Of a stretch of DNA of 64,000 bases, positions 34,569 to 43,472 are shown one piece after another. Below the pieces are notes generated by a model. It saw nothing but the letters and a program-made list of their open reading frames with translations, did not search any database and was not told the DNA's origin. Each line of letters starts with the position of its first letter. The stretch's first letter is position 1. A program made the translations under genes and the position numbers. Origin of the DNA: REBR01 sp033721915 (lineage in GTDB: Bacteria > Pseudomonadota > Gammaproteobacteria > Pseudomonadales > Oleiphilaceae); NCBI GenBank assembly GCA_033721915.1, contig JAWWAC010000005.1:1-64000 (forward strand), given 5' to 3'.

Positions 34569-36122
34569 ATGAGCGAATCCCGCAAAACCACGGCCCTGAT
34601 TATTCTCGATGGCTGGGGCCACCGCGAGCCCAGCGACGACAATGCCATCACCAACGCCAACACACCGGTGTGGGACCGGCTCTGGGCAGAGCGTCCCCAC
34701 ACCCTGTTGAACACCTCCGGGCTGGCGGTGGGGCTGCCCGAGGGGCAGATGGGCAACTCGGAAGTGGGGCACATGAACATCGGTGCCGGACGGGTGGTTT
34801 ACCAGAGCCTGACCCGCATCTCGAAGGACGTGGATGAAAACCGCCTGGCACAGAATCCGGTGCTGGCCGGGGCCATTGACGGGGCCATCGATGCCGGCGG
34901 CGCCGTCCATGTGCTGGGGCTGCTCTCCCCCGGCGGCGTCCACAGCCACGAGTCGCATTTGCTGGCCGCCTGCAAAATGGCCGCCGAGAAAGGCGCCAGG
35001 CGGGTCTACCTGCATGCCTTTCTGGATGGCCGGGACACACCGCCACGCAGCGCCAAAGCCTCCATCGAGGCGGCCGATGCCCGTCTGAAAGAGCTGGGTG
35101 TGGGCCATGTGGCCTCCATCATCGGCCGCTACTACGCCATGGACCGGGACACCAACTGGGACCGCATTGAAAAGGCCTACCGGCTGCTGACGGAAGGCAC
35201 GGCGGATTACCAGGCCGCCACGGCACTGGAGGGGCTTGAGGCCGCCTATGAGCGGGACGAGAACGACGAGTTTGTCAGTGCCACCGCCATCCATCACCAG
35301 GGACAGGCACCGGTCACCGTGGCGGACAACGATGCGGTGCTGTTCATGAATTTCCGCGCCGACCGGGCCCGTGAGCTGACCTACCCGTTCACGGACAGGG
35401 ATTTCGCCGGCTTCGAGCGGCGGGTCATGCCCCGCCTGTCCGGTTTTGTCATGCTGACCGAGTACGCCGGTGATATCGACACGCCCTGCGCCTACCCGCC
35501 GGAATCCCTGCACAACGGGCTGGGCGAGTACGTCAGTGCACAGGGCAAGACCCAGTTGCGCATCGCCGAGACCGAGAAGTACGCCCACGTGACCTTCTTC
35601 TTCAACGGCGGACGGGAGCAGCCCTTTGCCGGTGAAGACCGCGTCCTGGTGCCCTCACCCAAGGTGGCCACTTACGACCTCAAGCCGGAAATGAGCGCCG
35701 AGGAGGTGACCGACAAGCTGGTGGAGCGCATTGAGCAGGGCCTTTACGACCTGGTCATCTGCAACTACGCCAACCCGGACATGGTGGGACACACGGGCAA
35801 CATGGCCGCCGCCATCAAAGCGGCGGAAACCCTGGATGCCTGCCTTGAGCGGGTACTGGCGGCACTGGAGAAAAACGGTGGCCAGTGCCTGATCACCGCC
35901 GACCACGGCAACTGCGAGCAGATGAAAGACGCCAGCACGGGACAGGCACACACCGCCCACACCACCTTCCCGGTGCCATTGGTGTACGCGGGCCCGAGAA
36001 ACCTCACGCTGGAGGACGGCGGCCGACTGTGCGACCTGGCCCCCTCACTGCTGGCGCTGATGGGTCTGGGCCAGCCCCGTGAGATGGACGGGCGCTCACT
36101 GATTGCCACTGACCGGGGCTGA
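34569..36122 (+). CDS. gpmI: 2,3-bisphosphoglycerate-independent phosphoglycerate mutase
   Basis: 517 residues, full length for the family. Alkaline-phosphatase fold with ALIILDGWGHRE (first metal site), the phospho-Ser in QMGNSEVGHMNIGAGR, LHAFLDGRDTPPRSA, FMNFRADRARELT, and the C-terminal metal block CNYANPDMVGHTGN and ITADHGNCEQM. Interconverts 3- and 2-phosphoglycerate in glycolysis/gluconeogenesis with Mn2+. Start at 34569 chosen from family N-terminus (SESRKTTALIILDGW); upstream in-frame starts lack support. Two copies of the GGGACAGGCAC word lie inside the gene (35300, 35939). Confidence 0.96.
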   Translation: MSESRKTTALIILDGWGHREPSDDNAITNANTPVWDRLWAERPHTLLNTSGLAVGLPEGQMGNSEVGHMNIGAGRVVYQSLTRISKDVDENRLAQNPVLAGAIDGAIDAGGAVHVLGLLSPGGVHSHESHLLAACKMAAEKGARRVYLHAFLDGRDTPPRSAKASIEAADARLKELGVGHVASIIGRYYAMDRDTNWDRIEKAYRLLTEGTADYQAATALEGLEAAYERDENDEFVSATAIHHQGQAPVTVADNDAVLFMNFRADRARELTYPFTDRDFAGFERRVMPRLSGFVMLTEYAGDIDTPCAYPPESLHNGLGEYVSAQGKTQLRIAETEKYAHVTFFFNGGREQPFAGEDRVLVPSPKVATYDLKPEMSAEEVTDKLVERIEQGLYDLVICNYANPDMVGHTGNMAAAIKAAETLDACLERVLAALEKNGGQCLITADHGNCEQMKDASTGQAHTAHTTFPVPLVYAGPRNLTLEDGGRLCDLAPSLLALMGLGQPREMDGRSLIATDRG

Positions 36123-36182
36123 GGCCATTCTGCCGCCCCGCAAAGCCAGTGCCGCCAGCGGCCAGCCCCCGTCTCCGGCCTC

Positions 36183-36204
36183 CCGGCCACGCCCGCGTGG
36201 CCGG
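36183..36204. terminator. GC-rich hairpin after gpmI
   Basis: CCGGCCACG-CCCG-CGTGGCCGG is a perfect 9-bp hairpin 61 bases past the gpmI stop. No T-run follows, so it may pause or protect the 3' end rather than terminate. Confidence 0.35.
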
Positions 36205-36230
36205 AGGACGCATTTGACCAGCTCGCTGCT

Positions 36231-36313
36231 GTGCCTGTCCCGCCCCTCCAGGGTGCCTGTCCCCTGCATGCCACTGCGGAGGTGCCTGTCCCTGGTATGG
36301 CTGTGCCTGTCGC
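36231..36313 (+). repeat. Four GTGCCTGTCCC-type words across the envC start
   Basis: GTGCCTGTCCC occurs exactly at 36231-36241, 36253-36263 and 36282-36292, and as GTGCCTGTCGC at 36303-36313, at steps of 22, 29 and 21 bases. The first two lie before the envC ATG (36268) and the last two inside the codons for its signal peptide. A repeat this dense over a start codon is unusual; see the finding. Confidence 0.75.
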
Positions 36314-37413
36314 TCTTGTGTGCTCCGGCTGTCATGGCGGATGAGGAGGTGTCCCGGCAGCGGCTGGAGGCACTGCAGGAGGAGATAGAGCAGGTCAGCC
36401 TGTGGCTGGATAAGGCCGGGAAAGAGCAGGACACGCTGCTGGAGCGGTTGCGGGGGGCCGAGCGGGCAATCGGACGTCTTAACAGCCGCCTGCGGGAACT
36501 GGAGCAGCGTCGGAGTCAGCTGGGTGAGGAGCTTGAGCAGCTGGACCGGCAGCGGGAACGCCTCAACGAGCAACTGGAGAGCCAGCGCAAGAGCCTGGTG
36601 GCCCAGTTGCGCAGCGCCTGGATGCAGGGGGACCACAGCGCACTGGTGCTGCTGCTCAACCAGAGCGACCCGCAGAAGCTGTCCCGCCATATGACCTACT
36701 ATGAATACATCAGCCGGGATGCGGTGAAACGGCTGGAGCGCTTCCAGGCCACCCTGGCCGAGCTGGCGGAAAACCGCCGCCAGGCCAGTGCGGCCCGCGA
36801 GAATCTGAACCAGACCCGCTCCGAGACGGCCCGCCAGAGGGACCTGCTGGCCAGTCAGCGCAAGGAGCGCCAGCAGGCGCTGGAGGCACTGCAGTCACGC
36901 ATCAGCCGGCGCCAGAGTGAACTCGTGGAGCTGGAGTCCAACCGAGAGCGGCTGCGGACCCTGCTGGAAGAGGTGGAAGAGGCGGTCAAGGACATCGAGC
37001 CGCCACAGGACACGGCCCCCTTCGACAGCCTCAGGGGCACACTGCCCTGGCCCACCGGGGGGGATCTGAGTGTCCGCTTCGGTGAGAAGATCAACCGCGA
37101 CAGCGACCTACGCCATGACGGCATCCGTGTTGCGGCCAATCGCGGTGAAGACGTGCAGGCGGTGCACTATGGCCGTGTGATTTTCGCCGACTGGCTGCGG
37201 GGTTACGGTTTGCTGATTATACTGGACCACGGGGACGGTTATATGAGTCTTTACGGCAGTAACAGCAGCCTCCTCTACAGTGTCGGTGACTGGGTGCGCG
37301 GCGGTGATGTGATTGCACTGACCGGCGACAGCGGCGGCCAGAGCCGCGCCGGGCTCTACTTTGAGATACGCCACCAGGGCAACCCGCAGAACCCGATGGA
37401 TTGGCTGCAATAG
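36268..37413 (+). CDS. envC: Murein hydrolase activator EnvC
   Basis: 381 residues. Signal peptide (LSLVWLCLSLLCAPAVMA), a long coiled-coil (about 25-265: RQRLEALQEEIEQVSLWLD onwards) and a C-terminal LytM/M23 domain with GRVIFADWLRGYGLLIILDH, YMSLYGSNSSLL and GGQSRAGLYFEIRHQG. The zinc ligands of active M23 enzymes are changed (RHDGIRV and LYFEI with Tyr for His), as in EnvC, which activates amidases AmiA/AmiB at the septum through FtsEX instead of cutting itself. The ATG lacks a clear ribosome site, apparently because the repeat cluster occupies that region. Next gene is ctpA. Confidence 0.93.
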   Translation: MPLRRCLSLVWLCLSLLCAPAVMADEEVSRQRLEALQEEIEQVSLWLDKAGKEQDTLLERLRGAERAIGRLNSRLRELEQRRSQLGEELEQLDRQRERLNEQLESQRKSLVAQLRSAWMQGDHSALVLLLNQSDPQKLSRHMTYYEYISRDAVKRLERFQATLAELAENRRQASAARENLNQTRSETARQRDLLASQRKERQQALEALQSRISRRQSELVELESNRERLRTLLEEVEEAVKDIEPPQDTAPFDSLRGTLPWPTGGDLSVRFGEKINRDSDLRHDGIRVAANRGEDVQAVHYGRVIFADWLRGYGLLIILDHGDGYMSLYGSNSSLLYSVGDWVRGGDVIALTGDSGGQSRAGLYFEIRHQGNPQNPMDWLQ

Positions 37414-37464
37414 TTACGCTAAGGTTGAGCCTGCCCCAATTTGCCAACGCCGACAGGATTGTTC

Positions 37465-38898
37465 ATGAAGCTAGCCCTGGAAATACCTTTCAGCCGTCGC
37501 TCCCTTGCCCTTCTGCTGACACTGGTTCTGGCCGTTCCAACGCTGCAGGCGGCGGATGCGGACCCCACCGAGCTGCCGGAAGGCCATGAACCCGCCACCC
37601 CGGCCAGCCTGGAAGAGCAGGAAGAGCAGGATCTGGAGCTGGAGAGCGACCCGCAGAAACGACTCCCACTGGAAGATCTGCGCAAGTTTACCGAGGTCTT
37701 CGACCGCATCAAGCGGGCCTATGTGGAGGAGGTGAGCGACCAGGCGCTTCTGGACAAGGCCATTGAGGGCATGCTGTCCGGGCTCGACCCCCATTCCTCC
37801 TACCTCAAGCCACAGGCTTTCAACCAGCTGGAGGAGAGCACCAGCGGCGAGTTCGGCGGCCTGGGCATTGAGGTGGGCATGGAAAAGGGCTTTGTCCAGG
37901 TGATTGCCCCCATCGATGACACACCGGCAGCCAGGGCCGGCATACAGCCAGGGGATCTGATCATCCGCATCGACGATCAGTCCGTGAAGGGCATGAGCCT
38001 TGAAGACGCGGTCAAGAAGATGCGTGGCGAGCCCGGCAGCGAAGTCACACTGACACTCTCACGGGAAGGTGAAAGCGGGCCGGTGGAGGTGACCCTGGAG
38101 CGGGCCATCATACAGGTCACCAGTGTGCGCACAGAGATGCTGGAAAAGGGCTACGGTTATGTGCGCATCAGCCACTTCCAGCAGAATACCGGCCGGGATT
38201 TCAAGGCGGCACTGGAATCACTGGAGAAGGAAAACGGCGACACCCTGAATGGCCTGGTGCTGGACCTGCGCAATAACCCCGGCGGTGTACTTCAGGCCGC
38301 GGTGGACGTGGCGGATGCACTGCTGGACGAGGGCAAGATTGTCTACACCGAAGGGCGCATTGCCGACAGCCAGTTGGAATTCAACGCCTCCCCCGGGGAC
38401 AGTGCCAGTGGCGTGCCCGTTGTGGTGCTGATCAATGCCGGCTCCGCCTCCGCCTCGGAAATTGTCGCCGGCGCACTGCAGGACCATGGCCGCGCCGTCA
38501 TACTGGGCACCGACTCCTTTGGCAAGGGCTCAGTGCAGACGGTGATGCCACTCGGCACGGACTATGCCATCAAGCTGACAACGGCCCTCTACTTCACCCC
38601 TGACGGCCGCTCCATACAGGCCAAGGGCATCAAGCCGGATATCCGGGTGCAGCAGGCACGGATCGAGAACCTGGAATCCGGACGCACCATAAGCGAGTCG
38701 GACCTGACCGGGCACCTGGGTAACGGCTCCGGGGAAGATGGCCCTGAAGAGGGACAGGAGCAGGAAGAGGAAAAACCCAGTGTCAGCGAACGACTGGCCA
38801 GGGATTACCAGCTGCGCACCGCCGTGAACCTGTTGCAGGGGATGAGTATTTTCGACCAGCGGCGCAACAGGAACCTGCAACAGCCGGAACTGGACTGA
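37465..38898 (+). CDS. ctpA: Carboxyl-terminal processing protease CtpA (S41 family)
   Basis: 477 residues. Signal peptide (LALLLTLVLAVPTLQA), acidic linker, N-terminal helical part (FDRIKRAYVEEV; LSGLDPHSSYL), PDZ domain (LGIEVGMEKGFVQVIAPIDD to about GKEVTLTL-like strands), and the S41 core: VLDLRNNPGGVL, catalytic Ser in INAGSASASEIVAGAL and Lys in GTDSFGKGSVQ. A Glu-rich stretch (about EDGPEEGQEQEEEK) lies before the C-terminus. Periplasmic protease that controls peptidoglycan hydrolases and trims proteins. AGGA before the ATG at 37465. Follows envC by 51 bases, a conserved arrangement. Confidence 0.95.
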   Translation: MKLALEIPFSRRSLALLLTLVLAVPTLQAADADPTELPEGHEPATPASLEEQEEQDLELESDPQKRLPLEDLRKFTEVFDRIKRAYVEEVSDQALLDKAIEGMLSGLDPHSSYLKPQAFNQLEESTSGEFGGLGIEVGMEKGFVQVIAPIDDTPAARAGIQPGDLIIRIDDQSVKGMSLEDAVKKMRGEPGSEVTLTLSREGESGPVEVTLERAIIQVTSVRTEMLEKGYGYVRISHFQQNTGRDFKAALESLEKENGDTLNGLVLDLRNNPGGVLQAAVDVADALLDEGKIVYTEGRIADSQLEFNASPGDSASGVPVVVLINAGSASASEIVAGALQDHGRAVILGTDSFGKGSVQTVMPLGTDYAIKLTTALYFTPDGRSIQAKGIKPDIRVQQARIENLESGRTISESDLTGHLGNGSGEDGPEEGQEQEEEKPSVSERLARDYQLRTAVNLLQGMSIFDQRRNRNLQQPELD

Positions 38899-38905
38899 TT
38901 CACTG

Positions 38906-39745
38906 ATGATGCTGCGATCTCTGCCGGCACCTCTGCTGTCCTGCCTCCTTCTCGCCACAGTGGCCCTGCCCACACAGGCGGAAGAGGGGCCACCCCCCAC
39001 CATCGCCATTATCATTGACGATATGGGGGTGCACCGTGGGCCCGAGCAGCGCCTGATCGACCTGCCACAGCCACTGACCCTGTCCTTCCTGCCCTACCGC
39101 CGCCACACCCGTGAGCTGGCGGAGGCGGGCTTTCACAGCGGCAAGGAGATCATGCTGCACGCCCCCATGGCCAACAATGCCCGCATGGGGCTGGGTGCCG
39201 GCGGGCTGGATGTGGGCATGGACCAGGTACAGATTCGCGACACACTGCGTCTGTCCCTGGACTCGGTGCCCTACGCAAGGGGGGTAAACAACCACATGGG
39301 CAGCCTGCTGACCCAGCAGCGCAGTGTCATGGAGTGGGTCATGGACGAGCTGGCCGAGCATGAGGTGTTCTTTGTGGACAGCCGCACCATTGCCAGCACC
39401 GTGGCGGCGGATGTGGCGGAGTCACGCAATATACCGACACTCAGCCGGGACGTGTTTCTCGACCACGAGCAGAATTGGGATTATGTGGATGCCCAGTTCC
39501 GCTACCTGCTGAAACAGGCCCGCCGGCACGGTACCGCCGTGGCCATTGCCCACCCCCATGAGGTGACGGTGAGCTACCTGGAGGAAATGCTGCCCAAACT
39601 CGACCAGATGGGCTACGCCACCGCCACCATCAGCACCCTGTGGGCCATGCGCAACCAGTATCAGCCCATGTTCCTGCAACAGGAGGACGGGCAGTTTTAT
39701 CTGGCCAGGCACCATGAGCGGCGCCCTGAAGAAACAAACGAATAA
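38906..39745 (+). CDS. Divergent polysaccharide deacetylase (YibQ family)
   Basis: 279 residues. Signal peptide (LLSCLLLATVALPTQA), then TIAIIIDDMGVHRGPEQRL, LTLSFLPYRRHTRELAE, MLHAPMANNA, GVNNHMGSLLT, VFFVDSRTIAST and AIAHPHEVTVSYL: the DUF610/YibQ pattern related to NodB deacetylases. Envelope polysaccharide is the expected substrate, but the enzyme activity is not proven for the family. Seven bases after ctpA; two ATGs in a row (38906, 38909). The conserved order gpmI-envC-ctpA-yibQ is common in gammaproteobacteria. Confidence 0.9.
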   Translation: MMLRSLPAPLLSCLLLATVALPTQAEEGPPPTIAIIIDDMGVHRGPEQRLIDLPQPLTLSFLPYRRHTRELAEAGFHSGKEIMLHAPMANNARMGLGAGGLDVGMDQVQIRDTLRLSLDSVPYARGVNNHMGSLLTQQRSVMEWVMDELAEHEVFFVDSRTIASTVAADVAESRNIPTLSRDVFLDHEQNWDYVDAQFRYLLKQARRHGTAVAIAHPHEVTVSYLEEMLPKLDQMGYATATISTLWAMRNQYQPMFLQQEDGQFYLARHHERRPEETNE

Positions 39746-39754
39746 GCAGCGGCC

Positions 39755-40525
39755 TCAGCGGACGGTAATACCCTGCTGACGCATGTATTCCTTGGCCTGT
39801 GGCACCGTGAACTGGCCGAAGTGAAAGATGGACGCGGCCAGTACCGCATCGGCACCGCCCTGCTGAATGCCCTCCACCAGATGCTGCAGTGTGCCCACGC
39901 CGCCGGAGGCAATCACCGGCACCGGAACGGCGTCGCTGATGGCCCGGGTCAGGCCCAGGTCAAAACCCGACCGGGTGCCGTCACGGTCCATGCTGGTGAG
40001 CAGTATCTCCCCCGCCCCCAGGTCCGTCATCCTGCGCGCCCAGGCCACCGCATCCAGCCCGGTGGGGTTGCGTCCGCCGTGGGTGAAGATCTCATAGCGG
40101 TCCGGCTCGCCGGGGGCGCTGACTTTCTTGGCGTCGATGGCCACCACAATGCACTGGCTGCCAAAACGCGCCGCCGCCTCACCCACAAAGTCCGGGTCCG
40201 TGACCGCGGCGGTATTGATGCCCACCTTGTCGGCACCGGCATTGAGCAGGTTGCGGATATGGCCCACGTTGCGCACACCGCCCCCCACGGTCAGGGGGAT
40301 AAACACCTCGCTGGCCATGCGCTCCACGGTGTCGTAGGTGGTGTCACGGCTCTCGTGGCTGGCGGTGATGTCCAGGAAAGTGATCTCGTCCGCCCCCTGC
40401 TCGTTGTAGCGGCGGGCGATTTCCACCGGATCACCGGCATCGCGGATCTCCACGAAGTTCACCCCTTTCACCACGCGGCCCTTGTCCACGTCCAGGCAGG
40501 GGATGATGCGCTTGGCCAGTGCCAT
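39755..40525 (-). CDS. hisF: Imidazole glycerol phosphate synthase cyclase subunit HisF
   Basis: 256 residues, a (beta/alpha)8 barrel. LAKRIIPCLDVDKGRVVKGV at the N-terminus (catalytic Asp), VGGGVRNVGHIRNLLNAGAD (phosphate site), TDLGAGEILLTSMDRDG (second catalytic Asp) and VPVIASGGVGTLQHL. Together with HisH it turns PRFAR and glutamine-derived ammonia into IGP and AICAR. Last gene of the hisB-hisH-hisA-hisF run; 28 bases after hisA. GAGGAAA precedes the ATG. Convergent with the deacetylase gene, 9 bases apart. Confidence 0.97.
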   Translation of the reverse strand: MALAKRIIPCLDVDKGRVVKGVNFVEIRDAGDPVEIARRYNEQGADEITFLDITASHESRDTTYDTVERMASEVFIPLTVGGGVRNVGHIRNLLNAGADKVGINTAAVTDPDFVGEAAARFGSQCIVVAIDAKKVSAPGEPDRYEIFTHGGRNPTGLDAVAWARRMTDLGAGEILLTSMDRDGTRSGFDLGLTRAISDAVPVPVIASGGVGTLQHLVEGIQQGGADAVLAASIFHFGQFTVPQAKEYMRQQGITVR

Positions 40526-40553
40526 AGTGTTTCCTCAGTATTCTCTGCGGGGT

Positions 40554-41291
40554 TCAGTGGGCGACGGAATCGCACCAGGCCTGGGCCTCGGCCAGGTCCA
40601 GCTTGCCTTCGTAGATGGCACGGCCGGTGATGGCCCCGGCGATGCCGGATTCCGCCACCGCCGCCAGCTGCTTCACGTCCGCCATGTCGGTCACGCCGCC
40701 GGAGGCGATCACCGGGATGCGTGTGGCTTCCGCCAGGCGCACCGTGGCGTCGATATTCACACCCTGCATCATGCCGTCACGGGCAATGTCCGTGTAGACA
40801 ATGGCGCTGACACCGTCATAGGCAAACTGGGTGGCCAGATCCACCGCATCCACCGTGGATACCTCGGCCCAGCCGTCAGTGGCCACCATGCCGTCTTTGG
40901 CGTCCAGGCCGACGATAATATGGCCCGGGAAACGGCGGCACATGTCGGTGACAAACCTGGGCTCCTTCACCGCCTGGGTGCCGATGATCACCCATTCAAC
41001 ACCCGCCTCCAGGTAGGCCTCTATGGTCTCGGCGCTGCGGATGCCGCCGCCGATCTGTATGGGCAGATCCGGGTAACGACGGGCAATGGCGTTGACGATC
41101 TCACCGTTGACCGGCTGGCCCTCAAAGGCGCCGTTCAGGTCCACCAGGTGCAGTCGGCGGGCACCGGCCTCCACCCAGCGCCCGGCCACCTCCACCGGGT
41201 CGTCGGAGAAGACCGTGGAGTCTTCCATGCGCCCCTGGCGCAGTCGGACACATTTGCCGTCCTTGAGATCAATGGCGGGGATTATCAGCAT
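40554..41291 (-). CDS. hisA: ProFAR isomerase HisA
   Basis: 245 residues. MLIIPAIDLKDGKCVRLRQG, LHLVDLNGAF, IGGGIRSAETIEAYLEAGVE, VGLDAKDGMVATDGW, and VIASGGVTDMADVKQL: HisA barrel with both catalytic Asp (residue 8 and the DLNGA region plus ARDGM near 175). It opens the ring of the aminoaldose to give PRFAR. The start at 41291 matches the family N-terminus; the frame is open far upstream by chance because hisH lies in another frame. Confidence 0.97.
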   Translation of the reverse strand: MLIIPAIDLKDGKCVRLRQGRMEDSTVFSDDPVEVAGRWVEAGARRLHLVDLNGAFEGQPVNGEIVNAIARRYPDLPIQIGGGIRSAETIEAYLEAGVEWVIIGTQAVKEPRFVTDMCRRFPGHIIVGLDAKDGMVATDGWAEVSTVDAVDLATQFAYDGVSAIVYTDIARDGMMQGVNIDATVRLAEATRIPVIASGGVTDMADVKQLAAVAESGIAGAITGRAIYEGKLDLAEAQAWCDSVAH

Positions 41292-41350
41292 GGCGAAAGG
41301 GGTCTCCGGGAATTGCGGGTAAACGGATTGTTGTGCCTGGCCGGCGTCAC

Positions 41351-42007
41351 TCAGACGCCACGCCAGCGGGTGAAATTCTGCAGCAGCTGCAGCCCGGCCC
41401 TGTGGCTTTTTTCCGGGTGAAACTGCACGGCAAAGAGATTGTCGCGGGCCACGGCGGCGGCCAGCTCCACGCCGTAGTGGCAGCGCCCCGCCATATCGTC
41501 GTTGCCCTGTGCCTCCACGTAGTAACTGTGCACAAAGTAGAAGCGTTCCCCCTCGGGGATATCCTGCCACAGTGGGTGGTCACGGCTGGCAGACACCTGG
41601 TTCCAGCCCATGTGGGGCACCTTCAGGCGCTCGCCCTGCTCACCGGTCATGTCCGCCGGGAAGCGGCGCACCGCCGAGGGCAGAAGGCCGATGCCGGCCA
41701 CACCCTCGTTCTCCTCACTGTGGTCCATCAGCGCCTGCATGCCCACGCAGATGCCCAGCAGGGGCTTCTGGGCCACCGCGTCACGCACCCAGGCATCCAC
41801 ACCCAGGCGGCGGATCTCCGCCATGCAGTCGCGCATGGCCCCCACACCGGGCAGTATCACCCTGTCGGCATCCCGCACATCCTGCTCACGGTCGGTGACC
41901 AGAACGCGCATATCCGGCGCCACCCGCTCCAGGGCCTTGGCCACGGAGTGGAGGTTGCCCATGCCGTAATCAATCACGGCGACGGTCTCAAGGCCTGCGA
42001 TACTCAT
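41351..42007 (-). CDS. hisH: Imidazole glycerol phosphate synthase glutamine amidotransferase HisH
   Basis: 218 residues. VAVIDYGMGNLHSVAKAL, VILPGVGAMRDCMAE, nucleophile Cys in LLGICVGMQALMDHSEE, PHMGWNQV, FYFVHSYYVEA and the His-x-Glu pair in VQFHPEKS: class I amidotransferase of the HisH type. Provides ammonia to HisF. Five bases after hisB; 59 bases before hisA. Confidence 0.97.
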   Translation of the reverse strand: MSIAGLETVAVIDYGMGNLHSVAKALERVAPDMRVLVTDREQDVRDADRVILPGVGAMRDCMAEIRRLGVDAWVRDAVAQKPLLGICVGMQALMDHSEENEGVAGIGLLPSAVRRFPADMTGEQGERLKVPHMGWNQVSASRDHPLWQDIPEGERFYFVHSYYVEAQGNDDMAGRCHYGVELAAAVARDNLFAVQFHPEKSHRAGLQLLQNFTRWRGV

Positions 42008-42012
42008 GGGGA

Positions 42013-42606
42013 CTAGAGGGCTCCCTTGGTGGAGGGGGTCATGCCGGCCATGCGCGGGTCTTCTTCCACCGCCATGCGCAGTGCACGGCCAAAGGCCTTG
42101 AACACCGTCTCGATCTGGTGGTGGCTGTTGTGGCCACGCAGGTTGTCGATGTGCAGTGTCACCTGGGCGTGATTGACAAAGCCCCGGAAGAACTCCTCGA
42201 ACAGGTCCACATCAAAGGTGCCGATACGCTCGCGGCTGTAATCGATGTGCATCTCCAGGCCGGGACGGCCTGAGAGGTCCAGCACCACCCGCGAAAGGGC
42301 CTCGTCCAGTGGCACATAGGCGTGGCCGTAGCGGCGCACGCCCTGCTTGTCACCCATGGCCTTGGCGAATGCCTGTCCCAGTGTAATGCCGATGTCTTCC
42401 ACGGTGTGGTGATCGTCGATGTGCAGATCCCCGTCCGCCTTGATGTCCAGGTCCACCAGCCCGTGGCGGGCGATCTGGTCCAGCATGTGCTCGAGAAAGG
42501 GCACCCCGGTGGCAAACTGCGACTGTCCGGTACCATCGAGGTTGATGGCCACCCGGATACGGGTTTCCAGGGTGTTGCGCTCTACCTGTGCCTTGCGTTC
42601 TGCCAT
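42013..42606 (-). CDS. hisB: Imidazoleglycerol-phosphate dehydratase HisB (monofunctional)
   Basis: 197 residues. RIRVAINLDGTGQSQFATGV, PFLEHMLDQIARHGL, HIDDHHTVEDIGITLGQA, and GHNSHHQIETVFKAFGRAL: both HHxxE-type manganese motifs are present. No N-terminal histidinol-phosphatase domain, so this is the stand-alone dehydratase. First gene of hisBHAF. Upstream to 42742 (136 bases) there is no gene; the promoter must be there, but I could not assign -10/-35 confidently. Confidence 0.97.
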   Translation of the reverse strand: MAERKAQVERNTLETRIRVAINLDGTGQSQFATGVPFLEHMLDQIARHGLVDLDIKADGDLHIDDHHTVEDIGITLGQAFAKAMGDKQGVRRYGHAYVPLDEALSRVVLDLSGRPGLEMHIDYSRERIGTFDVDLFEEFFRGFVNHAQVTLHIDNLRGHNSHHQIETVFKAFGRALRMAVEEDPRMAGMTPSTKGAL

Positions 42607-42742
42607 GCTGTCACCGCCATTGGGGAAGGTTGTGCCGAAAACGGGATTATACTGCAGGTAGCTGGCTACAGGCTAACCACAGGCCATATTGCCGCCAGCC
42701 ATGGTTACCCACCCGCCACAACCTGCCTGCACGCCCCCCCCC

Positions 42743-43207
42743 TCAGGAGAAGGCCTTCTGCAGGTTGCGGATATAGGTGTCCACCAGACCGTTGAACTCG
42801 TGCTTGACCACCGGAGAGATGGCCATCTTCACCAGCCTGGGGAATGGCAGCGTCAGCTCCGCCTCGGTGTTGAAGGACACCTTGCTGCGGCCATTGCCCG
42901 CATCGGTGATCTTCCAGCAACCCTTGACCAGACCGTTGCCCTCGCCTTTCACGGGTGTCCAGCGGATCTCCCCACGGCTCTTGTCGCTTTGATAGCAGCA
43001 GGCGTAGATGCTCTGGATGCTGTATTTGTCGATCCCCACCTCCTCCATCTCCCAGCGGTAACAGTTGTCCCCCAGATCCACCAGCTTCTTGAGCTTGGGG
43101 AAATAGGCCGTGGAGGCGGGCACATCCGCCAGCAGATCGAAGATGGCGTCAGAATCCCCGCCCACCTCGAAGTCCCGTTTGATATCAATGTTGATGGTAA
43201 TGGCCAT
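42743..43207 (-). CDS. SRPBCC/START-like lipid-binding fold protein
   Basis: 154 residues with a Bet v1/polyketide-cyclase-like fold: ITINIDIKRDFEVGGDSDAI, FDLLADVPASTAYFPKLKKL, YRWEMEEVGIDKYSIQ, a long C-terminal helix ending YIRNLQKAFS. Such proteins bind hydrophobic ligands or act in the envelope; no specific role known. AAGGAG stands 9 bases before the ATG at 43207; an upstream in-frame start would run over the repeat pair at 43296 and is rejected. Confidence 0.82.
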   Translation of the reverse strand: MAITINIDIKRDFEVGGDSDAIFDLLADVPASTAYFPKLKKLVDLGDNCYRWEMEEVGIDKYSIQSIYACCYQSDKSRGEIRWTPVKGEGNGLVKGCWKITDAGNGRSKVSFNTEAELTLPFPRLVKMAISPVVKHEFNGLVDTYIRNLQKAFS

Positions 43208-43295
43208 AAATCCCGGCTCCTTGAAAGAAAACCACAACGGCGGTATCAGACACCGCCCGGAGAAAAGCCGCCATGATACCTGTGCTGAAGGCATT

Positions 43296-43336
43296 GGGAC
43301 AGGCACAGAACCATGGAACTGATAGGGGACAGGCAC
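43296..43336 (+). repeat. Pair of GGGACAGGCAC words upstream of asmA
   Basis: Exact copies at 43296-43306 and 43326-43336, 30 bases apart, in the 265-base gap between the SRPBCC gene and asmA. Same word, opposite orientation to the envC cluster. The rest of the gap holds no gene I can support. Confidence 0.7.
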
Positions 43337-43472
43337 TCCGCTGCCGATTGCAGTGGAATGCAAATGGGCGTTTCAGGGATGACAGAAAGCAGGTATCTTG
43401 GGACACTCTCCCAGTCATCCAGGCAGTCATTACGGGGTTGTTCCCGCTGCCCGTCAGTGAAGGAAGCACACA

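Noticed and set aside
43208..43363. N-terminal extension of the SRPBCC protein
   Set aside because: The extension is encoded by the repeat pair and lacks a ribosome site; ATG at 43207 has AAGGAG.
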